From: Chloroflexota bacterium
GTDB lineage: Bacteria; Chloroflexota; Ktedonobacteria; Ktedonobacterales; Ktedonobacteraceae
DNA length: 13,288 nucleotides
Assembly: GCA_005881495.1 (NCBI GenBank)
Contig: VBHI01000170.1
Span: 1-13,288, forward strand
Direction: 5' to 3'
Under the pieces are notes generated by a model. That model did not search any database. It was not told the DNA's origin and saw only the letters and a list, made by a program, of their open reading frames with translations. Both the position numbers and the translations under genes were made by a program. The first letter of the stretch is position 1. Every line of letters starts with the position of its first letter. Shown here in pieces: positions 6,634 to 12,673 of this stretch.

Positions 6634-6662
6634 TAATAAAAAGACGATCTTTTTATTAATTA
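6630..6662. promoter_or_regulatory. 33-bp palindromic operator, probable TetR binding site
   Basis: A perfect inverted repeat with 15-bp arms TAATTAATAAAAAGA (6630-6644) and its complement (6648-6662) around CGA. It covers the -10 box and transcription start and ends at the ribosome-binding site of the TetR gene. The position and symmetry are what is expected of an autoregulated TetR operator; binding is inferred. Confidence 0.8.
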
Positions 6663-6672
6663 AGGTGAACCA

Positions 6673-7389
6673 ATGGCTCGAACCGTCAAACCAGAAGCAT
6701 TTGCTGCGAAGCGCAGAGCGATTCTGGATGCAGCCCAACGACTGGTGTTTACCAAAGGATACGAGCAGATGTCGATTCAGGATATCCTGGACGATGTAGG
6801 GATTTCCAGCGGGGCTTTCCATCACTACTTCGACTCGCGTGGGGCGCTGCTGGAAGCGTTCATCGAACGGATAAAGCAAGAGGTGGAAAAGCCGCTCCTG
6901 CCCATCATCCATGATCCGAGTCTTTCCGCCATCGAAAAACTCCAGGGCTTCTTCGATACGCTGGACCGTTTGAGAATCGCCCACAAGGCTGATGTGGTCA
7001 GGCTGGGGCGTGTCTGGTACACCGACGACAACGCCATCGTCCGCCAGAAAGTGGACGAAGCGGTTCGTGAGCAGCGTGCGCCGCTGCTCACCGAGATCGT
7101 CCGTCAAGGAGTTCGGGAAGGTAGCTTCACCACCGCCTATCCTGACAAAGCTGGCGAAGTCATCCTGTCCCTGTTGCAGGGCATGGGCAATACCCATGCC
7201 AGGTTACTCCTCTCGTTCGAGCAGGAGGGCGACGATCTGCGCCGCATCGAAGAGATCGTCACTACCCATGCGGCCTATATGGATGCGGTAGAGCGTGTGT
7301 TAGGCGCACCACCACATTCCTTCTCTCGTACTGACGCCGAAGCGGTGAACGTCTGGGTGGCGGAGGTGCGAGGAAACGGCCATGCGTAA
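6673..7389 (+). CDS. TetR-family transcriptional regulator
   Basis: A 238-residue DNA-binding regulator. The N-terminal TetR helix-turn-helix spans about residues 14-60: RRAILDAAQRLVFTKGYEQMS, then IQDILDDVGISSGAFHHYFDSRGALLEAF. The larger C-terminal part (about 70-215) is helical and should form the ligand-binding and dimer domain; it gives no clue to the ligand. AAGGTGA lies 4 bp before ATG 6673. The gene is preceded by a strong promoter buried in a perfect palindrome, implying autorepression. The methyltransferase gene follows 109 bp downstream on the same strand, without an intervening terminator with a T-run, so it is probably co-regulated. Confidence 0.92.
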   Translation: MARTVKPEAFAAKRRAILDAAQRLVFTKGYEQMSIQDILDDVGISSGAFHHYFDSRGALLEAFIERIKQEVEKPLLPIIHDPSLSAIEKLQGFFDTLDRLRIAHKADVVRLGRVWYTDDNAIVRQKVDEAVREQRAPLLTEIVRQGVREGSFTTAYPDKAGEVILSLLQGMGNTHARLLLSFEQEGDDLRRIEEIVTTHAAYMDAVERVLGAPPHSFSRTDAEAVNVWVAEVRGNGHA

Positions 7390-7432
7390 GACAGAAAGGC
7401 ACATGCCTCATCCTGAAATGGCAGAAAAACGT

Positions 7433-7463
7433 TGCGCGTCTTTTGACGCTCCACAAACGCGCA
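7433..7463 (+). other. Competing hairpins between the TetR and methyltransferase genes
   Basis: TGCGCGT (7433-7439) pairs perfectly with ACGCGCA (7457-7463), while GCGTC (7436-7440) can instead pair with GACGC (7445-7449) across a TTTT loop. The structures exclude each other and lie 36 nt before the next start codon. No poly-T run follows, so this is not an ordinary terminator; it could be an mRNA-stability or translation-control element. Confidence 0.35.
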
Positions 7464-7498
7464 GATGAAATTCGCGACGAGAAAAGGATTCCGATCAT

Positions 7499-8176
7499 AT
7501 GAATAATCTCATCATTCTAACAATAAGAACATTTCTTATCGGTGCGATCGTGTTGGGAGTATTGCTTTTTCTCCCAGCGTGGACGCTCACCTATTGGCAA
7601 GCGTGGGTCTTTATCGTCGTCTTTATGGGATCAGCGAACGCTATCGGAGTCTACCTTTATCTGAAAGATCCAGAACTCCTTGAGCGGCGCAAGAAGGGGG
7701 GGCCAACGGCGGAACAGAACATGGCGCAAAAAATAATCATATCTCTTGCGCTAATCGGATGGGTCATTTTGTTGGTGCTCTGCGGCCTCGATCATCGCTT
7801 CACGTGGTCTGCGGTGTCATTGCCTGTCTCATTGGTTGGAAACGTGCTGATCATGCTTGGCTTCCTCATCGACTTTTTCGTGTTCAAAGAAAATAGCTAT
7901 GGGGCTTCGACGATCGAAACATTTGAAGACCAGAAGGTCATATCGACAGGTTTCTACGCTCTCGTTCGGCATCCTATGTACATGGGAGTCCTTGTCATGA
8001 TGATAGGCGTCCCACTCGCGCTCGGCTCATGGTGGGGACTGGCGGTTCTTGTTCTGATCTTGCCTGTGCTGATATGGAGAATCCTCGACGAGGAGAAGCT
8101 CCTGAAGAAAGATCTGCCAGGGTATAGAGAATACGCGCAAAAGGTGCGGTATCGCCTCGTGCCTTATCTCTGGTAA
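7499..8176 (+). CDS. Isoprenylcysteine carboxyl methyltransferase (ICMT)-like membrane methyltransferase
   Basis: A 225-residue membrane protein of the ICMT / phospholipid-methyltransferase superfamily, which uses S-adenosylmethionine at the membrane. Hydrophobic helices are at about residues 8-28, 33-55, 78-96, 106-128, 161-175 and 177-195. The diagnostic SAM-binding C-terminal region is present: STGFYALVRHPMYMG (149-163, with RHP at 157-159), then DEEKLLKKDLPGYREYAQKVRYRLVPYLW at the end. Bacteria do not carry prenylated CaaX proteins as standard substrates, so the acceptor (lipid, small isoprenoid or other) is unknown. Start ATG 7499 follows GAAAAGGA. It lies downstream of the TetR gene and probably in the same unit. 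Confidence 0.85.
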   Translation: MNNLIILTIRTFLIGAIVLGVLLFLPAWTLTYWQAWVFIVVFMGSANAIGVYLYLKDPELLERRKKGGPTAEQNMAQKIIISLALIGWVILLVLCGLDHRFTWSAVSLPVSLVGNVLIMLGFLIDFFVFKENSYGASTIETFEDQKVISTGFYALVRHPMYMGVLVMMIGVPLALGSWWGLAVLVLILPVLIWRILDEEKLLKKDLPGYREYAQKVRYRLVPYLW

Positions 8177-8277
8177 ATCGTGAGCCGAGGGCTTAGCCTT
8201 GGTGCGCCACCCAGGAGCCTCGATCTCATGAATTTTGAAATGCAAAAGAAGCACCGATCAGTTCAGGAGATTTCGAC

Positions 8278-8322
8278 ATGAATAATGAACGGTTTTATCC
8301 CATCAGCATAGCCAACCTATGA
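8278..8322 (+). CDS. Possible 14-residue leader peptide or truncated gene start
   Basis: ATG at 8278 is preceded by a good Shine-Dalgarno, AGGAGA (8265-8270), 7 nt away, and encodes MNNERFYPISIANL before TGA at 8320-8322. The stop overlaps the extended -10 promoter of the next gene. It may be a true micro-ORF, a remnant of a gene cut short, or chance. No function can be proposed. Confidence 0.25.
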   Translation: MNNERFYPISIANL

Positions 8323-8328
8323 TATAAT
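8320..8328 (+). promoter_or_regulatory. Extended -10 promoter for the coiled-coil gene
   Basis: TGATATAAT gives a perfect extended -10 (TG, one base, TATAAT at 8323-8328). No good -35 is visible, which is acceptable for this promoter class. It precedes the start at 8401 by about 70 bp. Confidence 0.6.
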
Positions 8329-8400
8329 AGAACTAGCCCATGAGCTAGCTATTTAGCGGTGTTCTCTGCTATACCAAGAAGCGTGAAAGGCACATTCTCT

Positions 8401-8736
8401 ATGCCATCACCAGAAGAACGATTGACGACATTAGAATATCATCTCGATCAGTTTAAAGCCGAAGCAACTACCTATTATCAGGAAATGGCAATGCAAGTGA
8501 CCATGTCAAAAGGGTTAACTGAAGATGCCGTGAAGCGACTCATGCAACTACGAGTACAGGTAGATAAACGCTTCAATAGCACCGATCAACAACTTGCCGA
8601 AGTAAAGCAAGACCTTGCCGGTGTAAAACAAGACCTTGCCGGTGTAAAGCAAGATATCGGCGACCATACCACACGCCTTGATCGAATAGAAACACTACTT
8701 GCACAAATCCTCGCACACCTACCGGAAAAACCCTAA
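8401..8736 (+). CDS. Small coiled-coil protein with heptad repeats (hypothetical)
   Basis: A 111-residue hydrophilic protein without a recognised domain. The central-to-C-terminal half is an evident coiled coil: VDKRFNSTDQQ, then three consecutive heptads LAEVKQD, LAGVKQD, LAGVKQD, followed by IGDHTTRLDRIETLLAQILAHL. The three heptads are encoded by 21-bp tandem repeats (8593-8655), so the number of heptads could vary by slippage. The start at MPSPEER (8401) is preferred because AAAGG lies upstream; an in-frame ATG at 8359 also exists. No signal peptide or membrane segment is seen. It could be a homo-oligomeric scaffold or adaptor. Confidence 0.65.
   Translation: MPSPEERLTTLEYHLDQFKAEATTYYQEMAMQVTMSKGLTEDAVKRLMQLRVQVDKRFNSTDQQLAEVKQDLAGVKQDLAGVKQDIGDHTTRLDRIETLLAQILAHLPEKP
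8593..8655 (+). repeat. Three 21-bp tandem repeats inside the coiled-coil gene
   Basis: Units at 8593-8613, 8614-8634 and 8635-8655 share the pattern CTTGCCGGTGTAAARCAAGA, with small differences in the first unit. Each encodes one heptad. Confidence 0.85.
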
Positions 8737-8796
8737 CAAACCATAGAAATTATCGGCAAACGCAAGCTACAGTGCTTTTTCCTACATAGACGGGTT

Positions 8797-9870
8797 TCAT
8801 GAAGGTTTCACCTTCCTCGCCGTGATCAGTGTTACCCCTGGCGTTAGTAGACGGTGACTGCGCACCCGGGTCATGCTTGCCTGCTCCAACCAACTCTTGA
8901 CCGTTGCAAAGGGGTAGCACGTTCCGCCTACGGTCGTTATAGTAAGAGCCATGAACTGCACCATCAGTGAGGCAAGGCGCGAGTGGTGTGTCTGGTCAGT
9001 AATCTGATCGAGAAAAACCAGCACTCCGCCGGGTTTTAGCACCTTCGCCACTTTTTCCAGGACGACGGCATTAATCTCAGGTGGGAACAGGTGAGCAACA
9101 TGGAAATAGAGGGCAACATCGTATGCTGATTCGAGTTCACGAGAGAAATCATCGTGTACGATGTCTCCACAGATAAAGCTCATGCGGTCTGCCATTTTTG
9201 TCCGCACAGCAGTGAATTTTCCAGCTTCGATTCCTGGCTCTATATCGAGAATGGTCGCGTGAAGCTGGGAATATTTCCGGCAGAAGAGGACACTGTAGGC
9301 TGCGTGTGAGCCACCCACGTCAAGCAATGTCGTTGCTCCCCGCGGTATCTTTACCCGGTTCACTACATCACTCCCGAGGGCCATCGCCAACGATGCCAGT
9401 CCGGCATAGTGTCGTGCCAGGGCCGCTCTGGTGGATGGATCGCTGGCATTCTCATTGTATGGCATACGTATCGCCTGTTTATTCTCACGTACCACCTCCG
9501 GCAGGTGATCCCAGATCGCCACGATATCCGGACTATGTATGATATAAGGAGCAACACTGTCAGGCGAGGCGCTCGTGAGCCAGCGCTGTGCCATACGCGT
9601 GTTGGCATAGTGCCCACGACGATGACGCAAATAGCCTGCTGAAACAAGCAACTGCAGCAAAAGCAGCAGGCCTTGTGGATCACAGTGGAGCCGTTCCGCC
9701 AGCTCCTCCAGAGATAGCGCTTGCTCGCTCAGTGCATCGAAAATGCCCATTTCGCACGCGGTCACCAGTACTTTCGCGATCCCAGGCGCCAGCGGTATGT
9801 CAAAGAGTGGTACAGGCAAAAGGTTCAAGCGCGCAAGAATATGTTCCAACAGTGTCAGGCGTAACGGCAT
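8797..9870 (-). CDS. SAM-dependent O-methyltransferase (Methyltransf_2 type, winged-helix N-terminus)
   Basis: A 357-residue class I methyltransferase. The N-terminal winged-helix dimerisation domain is at about residues 28-95 (AKVLVTACEMGIFDALSEQALSLEELAERLHCDPQGLLLLLQLLVSAGYL). The C-terminal Rossmann domain has SAM motif I LLDVGGSHAAYS (182-193), an acidic ILDIEPG (207-213), ICGDIVHDDF (233-242) and LKPGGVLVFLDQ (278-289). This architecture is shared by plant-type O-methyltransferases, CrtF and BchU; the substrate is unknown. The start at 9870 overlaps the stop of the prenyltransferase gene as TAATG and has AGGAG (9885-9881) within that gene's tail, so the two are translationally coupled. 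The frame is open upstream, but only through ubiA-overlapping sequence. Confidence 0.9.
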   Translation of the reverse strand: MPLRLTLLEHILARLNLLPVPLFDIPLAPGIAKVLVTACEMGIFDALSEQALSLEELAERLHCDPQGLLLLLQLLVSAGYLRHRRGHYANTRMAQRWLTSASPDSVAPYIIHSPDIVAIWDHLPEVVRENKQAIRMPYNENASDPSTRAALARHYAGLASLAMALGSDVVNRVKIPRGATTLLDVGGSHAAYSVLFCRKYSQLHATILDIEPGIEAGKFTAVRTKMADRMSFICGDIVHDDFSRELESAYDVALYFHVAHLFPPEINAVVLEKVAKVLKPGGVLVFLDQITDQTHHSRLASLMVQFMALTITTVGGTCYPFATVKSWLEQASMTRVRSHRLLTPGVTLITARKVKPS

Positions 9871-10745
9871 TACACGATGACTCCTATCAACCATCCCCCG
9901 GACAACACAATAGCGGTCAGCGCAGCCAGGTAAAAATGAACTTTGCGTGTCGCTACAGGCTTCTCCGCGCCAAAGAACAGAAACATCACCACGACGGCCG
10001 CGACAGTAACACACAACGTCGGAACAAGAATCCAGGGGGCGGCAGGAACAATATGCAGAACCATTAAAAGAGCAATCAAAGCAGCCCCCGTCAGTAGGAG
10101 CAGATGGCAAGCACGAAAGGAACCCTTCACGCCCAGTACGACTGCGAGCGTCTTTGCCCCGTATGCAGAATCCTCTTCCAGGTCGGTGAGGGAGTTCGCC
10201 AGGTTCAGCGCCACGCCCAGCAAAAATCCGACGGGCACCAACCAGAACAAGAAGGGCAATACGCGGCCAACGCCGGCAAAGGCATACAAAGGAATGAGCG
10301 GCATTGCCAGCGCAAAAACGATACCGCTGAGCGGCGTTGATTTCAGGCCCAGGTTATACGCCTGTCCCAGGGTGAGATAGACCAGCGAGATAATCAAAGC
10401 CAGTGGATTGAGTGGGAGCAACAATAGCACCATGAAAACGATCATCAAGAGGCCTGCGATGAGCGCTTCGTGAGGAGAGACCAGCCCACGAGGAATAGGT
10501 TTTTCCGGTTTACTCACGGCATCCAGGTCACGATCGCAGTAATCATTGATCATGGCAATCGAAATCTGCATGGCGGTATGTGCCGCGATCACCAGCACTA
10601 TTATACCCCATAGCGGGCGGGGCCACGCGGCCAACAAGGTAAAGACGGTGACGCCTATAATATGAATGAAGACAGGTCCGGGGTGGCTGAGCAGAAAATA
10701 CCCCCGGAGTATATCGCTTGCACGGCGCTTTTTCACAATTTCCAT
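9870..10745 (-). CDS. UbiA-family prenyltransferase
   Basis: A 291-residue polytopic membrane enzyme that attaches a polyprenyl chain to an acceptor. Both Mg-diphosphate-binding motifs are intact: NDYCDRDLD (67-75, NDxxDxxxD), followed by SKPEKPIPRG, and DLEED (188-192, DxxxD) in NSLTDLEEDSAYGAKTLAVVLG; the conserved YNLGLK lies at 130-135. About eight or nine hydrophobic helices span the rest. The motif style resembles the chlorophyll-synthase and archaeal-lipid branches as well as menaquinone enzymes, so the acceptor is not assigned. Start ATG 10745 is 3 nt after the anti-sigma stop. The coupled methyltransferase downstream suggests prenylation and methylation of the same molecule (inference). 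Confidence 0.92.
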   Translation of the reverse strand: MEIVKKRRASDILRGYFLLSHPGPVFIHIIGVTVFTLLAAWPRPLWGIIVLVIAAHTAMQISIAMINDYCDRDLDAVSKPEKPIPRGLVSPHEALIAGLLMIVFMVLLLLPLNPLALIISLVYLTLGQAYNLGLKSTPLSGIVFALAMPLIPLYAFAGVGRVLPFLFWLVPVGFLLGVALNLANSLTDLEEDSAYGAKTLAVVLGVKGSFRACHLLLLTGAALIALLMVLHIVPAAPWILVPTLCVTVAAVVVMFLFFGAEKPVATRKVHFYLAALTAIVLSGGWLIGVIV

Positions 10746-10748
10746 ATG

Positions 10749-11294
10749 TCAACGAACAGGCAAGCGATCCATCATCGCCTTTAACCACCTGGAGCGTATT
10801 TCGGTTCCAGCGAGAGCCAGTGTGATCCAAACGCCGATAATGGTTCCTCCCACCCAGAGCACCAGGAAGATCATTCCCATATCCCCGCTGTAAAGCAGAT
10901 GGATAACGTATGAGATCGTATGCGAGAGAGGGTTGGCAAATGGCAGCGCCGCGCGCAGGGAAGGCTGCTGCCAGATAATGCTCAGAGTCGTAATCGATGC
11001 CAGGACAATAACCGCCACCAGCTCTGCCAGGGATGGACGCAATAACGAAAACTGGTTGTCGCTTTGACGCCGCGAACTCAGAGCAACACGCTGCATAATG
11101 AGCATGGTCATATCGATAGGCTCAACAACGGGTGGAAGTTCGCGCAGGGCAGAGGTGACTTCCTCCAATAAATAGAGCTGTTGTTGACAGGCAGCGCATT
11201 GCGCTAAGTGCCTCTCCAGTTCACGCACCTGGTACATCGATAGCCTGTTATCAATATAGAGTTGTAACTGGCTGTTAGCCTCTGGACAACGCAT
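10749..11294 (-). CDS. Zinc-finger membrane anti-sigma factor
   Basis: A 181-residue protein. The N-terminal anti-sigma zinc finger shows C3-x25-H29-x3-C33-x2-C36, the HxxxCxxC ZAS/zf-HC2 pattern, in which Cys and His bind zinc and the domain holds the sigma factor. Two hydrophobic segments follow, at about 89-108 (LAELVAVIVLASITTLSIIW) and 139-162, placing the zinc finger in the cytoplasm and a short loop outside. The start lies 2 nt after the sigma stop, the usual arrangement for a cognate pair. Release by redox change at the Cys residues or by proteolysis is possible for this family; the sequence does not tell which. Confidence 0.9.
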   Translation of the reverse strand: MRCPEANSQLQLYIDNRLSMYQVRELERHLAQCAACQQQLYLLEEVTSALRELPPVVEPIDMTMLIMQRVALSSRRQSDNQFSLLRPSLAELVAVIVLASITTLSIIWQQPSLRAALPFANPLSHTISYVIHLLYSGDMGMIFLVLWVGGTIIGVWITLALAGTEIRSRWLKAMMDRLPVR

Positions 11295-11296
11295 TA

Positions 11297-11989
11297 TTAC
11301 CCTCTCGTCCTGGTCTGCCTCTCCCGATCAAACATTTCCAAACGTTCTTTTAATAAATTGCGTGCCCGGAACAAATGTGTTTTAATAGTACCAATAGGCA
11401 TGGTTAGAATTTCGGCCATTTCCTCATATGTCATATCCTGAAGATGGCGTAGTACTAGCACTATGCGATATTTTGCGGGCAAAATAGCGAGTTGCTCATG
11501 TACTAGAGCTTGACGAGCGCGTGACTCAATTTCAGCATCGACGCGTTGCTCCTGGGTGGAACTAGTTACCATCTCCTCCGTTTGCAATTCAACCTGTATG
11601 GCCCTATCGCGCTTGCGCTGTTCAAGTTGTTTCAAAGCACAATTGTAGGCAATGCGATAGAGCCAGGTTGAAAAGCGGGCATCGCCACGAAATGATGGTA
11701 GTCCCTGCCACGCGGCCAAAAAGGTCTCTTGCGTGACTTCATTTGCTTCTTCATATTGTTGCAGCATGCGAAAAACAAGATTGAAGACACGCCGCTGATG
11801 CTGTTGCACCAATTTGGCAAAGGAATCCTGGTCCCCCTTTTTACTGGCAGCCACTAGATTGGCTTCTTCCTGCTCAGTAAAGGAGAGAACTGCATGTGTC
11901 AGGGATATTTCTAGCCCACGAGTTGGCTGCAATAGCTGTTTGCTCATACTTTCACTTAGATGGTGCGCATAGCGAAAATGTTTCAGCAT
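11297..11989 (-). CDS. ECF-family RNA polymerase sigma factor
   Basis: A sigma70-like factor of 230 residues from the first ATG. Region 2 spans about residues 42-125 (SFAKLVQQHQRRVFNLVFRML, ANEVTQETFLAAW, FRGDARFSTWLYRIAYNCALKQL). Region 4 spans about 160-218 (LPAKYRIVLVLRHLQDMTYEEMAEILTMPIGTIKTHLFRARNLLKERL), with its helix-turn-helix recognising the -35. Region 3 is absent, as in ECF sigmas. The start is uncertain: ATG 11989 lacks a Shine-Dalgarno, and an ATG at 11947 (residue 15) has only a weak AAGTGAAAG; family members usually begin near residue 30-40 of this reading. It heads the sigma/anti-sigma/prenyltransferase/methyltransferase unit. Confidence 0.92.
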   Translation of the reverse strand: MLKHFRYAHHLSESMSKQLLQPTRGLEISLTHAVLSFTEQEEANLVAASKKGDQDSFAKLVQQHQRRVFNLVFRMLQQYEEANEVTQETFLAAWQGLPSFRGDARFSTWLYRIAYNCALKQLEQRKRDRAIQVELQTEEMVTSSTQEQRVDAEIESRARQALVHEQLAILPAKYRIVLVLRHLQDMTYEEMAEILTMPIGTIKTHLFRARNLLKERLEMFDRERQTRTRG

Positions 11990-12013
11990 TCGCAGTGAAA
12001 CAATTTCTTTGCT

Positions 12014-12030
12014 GGTATTATCATATCATA
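12014..12030 (-). promoter_or_regulatory. Possible promoter of the sigma operon
   Basis: On the minus strand, TGATATGAT gives an extended -10 (TATGAT at 12025-12020), with an overlapping alternative GATAAT (12022-12017). No clear -35, and no clear ECF-type AAC plus CGT pair at correct spacing, was found, so autoregulation by the encoded sigma is not supported by sequence. Confidence 0.35.
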
Positions 12031-12060
12031 CATTACGAGTGACGATATTGAGGAGTTGTG

Positions 12061-12495
12061 ATGAGCTCAAGTTTACTGGTTGTTCTGATTGGCTGGTTGG
12101 TAGCGCTGGCTATCTTCTTTGGCTTTATAGTGCTCCTGCGCTACCTCCAGCACCGCGAACACATGGCAATGATTAGCACCGGCATCCATCCCGATAGCCT
12201 GCGGGGGCCGCGCCGCGGGAGCCGGGGTATACTCCGGGCGGGCTTAATCACCGCCATGGTTGGACTGACTCTGACCATCGGGCTCTATCCCATCGGCTAT
12301 ATCCTCCCACCGATTTTCGCCGACATCCCTCTCCATCTTGGCCCATGGCTGCTCCCTGGCCTCATTCCCCTTGGTGTCGGCATCGCGTTGATTACAAGCT
12401 ATTACCTGGAGCGCGATTCATCTCCCGCTGATGCAGAAAGAATAGAACGACCAGCCAGGGTCAAAGACGCCTTTGAGGACCATGATCCAGAATAG
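12061..12495 (+). CDS. Small three-helix membrane protein (DUF6249-like), divergent from the sigma operon
   Basis: A 144-residue membrane protein. Helix 1 is about residues 4-27 (LLVVLIGWLVALAIFFGFIVLL), followed by the basic stretch RYLQHREHMAMISTGI (27-42), a pattern common in small proteins encoded near ECF sigma factors. Two more helices lie at about 60-83 and 92-114, and the cytosolic tail is charged (AERIERPARVKDAFEDHDPE). Start ATG 12061 has GAGGAG 5 nt upstream; a GTG at 12058 is too close to it. The function is unknown; its position suggests it belongs to the same envelope-linked regulon. Confidence 0.75.
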   Translation: MSSSLLVVLIGWLVALAIFFGFIVLLRYLQHREHMAMISTGIHPDSLRGPRRGSRGILRAGLITAMVGLTLTIGLYPIGYILPPIFADIPLHLGPWLLPGLIPLGVGIALITSYYLERDSSPADAERIERPARVKDAFEDHDPE

Positions 12496-12550
12496 GAAGC
12501 CTATTGGCACTAATTTTAGCGAGGGGGCATCATCGTTATGACGGCGGCGG

Positions 12551-12615
12551 GACTTGGGTGACCGCCGCGTGAATTGGGTGGCCGCAAGGGCGTGACTTGG
12601 GTCACCCCTACTATA
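12551..12615 (+). repeat. Palindromic dispersed repeat, copy 4 (expanded)
   Basis: The left arm GGGTGACC (12556-12563) and right arm GGTCACCC (12600-12607) enclose a second left-arm-like GGGTGGCC-GCAAG (12577-12589). It ends with CTACTATA (12608-12615). The three GAnTTGGGT steps show internal duplication. It lies between convergent genes. A further inverted GCGGTCACCC lies at 12670-12679, overlapping the end of the neighbouring gene. Confidence 0.8.
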
Positions 12616-12673
12616 CTACGATGCGGCTTCCAGCGCCGCTTCACGGTTGCGAATCGGGAAACGTGTACAGCGG

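Noticed and set aside
6523..7197. A 224-codon minus-strand ORF over the TetR gene
   Set aside because: It is antisense to a clear TetR gene and crosses its promoter and operator; no motif is recognised.
9871..10110. N-terminal extension of the O-methyltransferase frame
   Set aside because: It overlaps the prenyltransferase gene out of frame; the TAATG start with AGGAG and the family's N-terminal domain fit ATG 9870.
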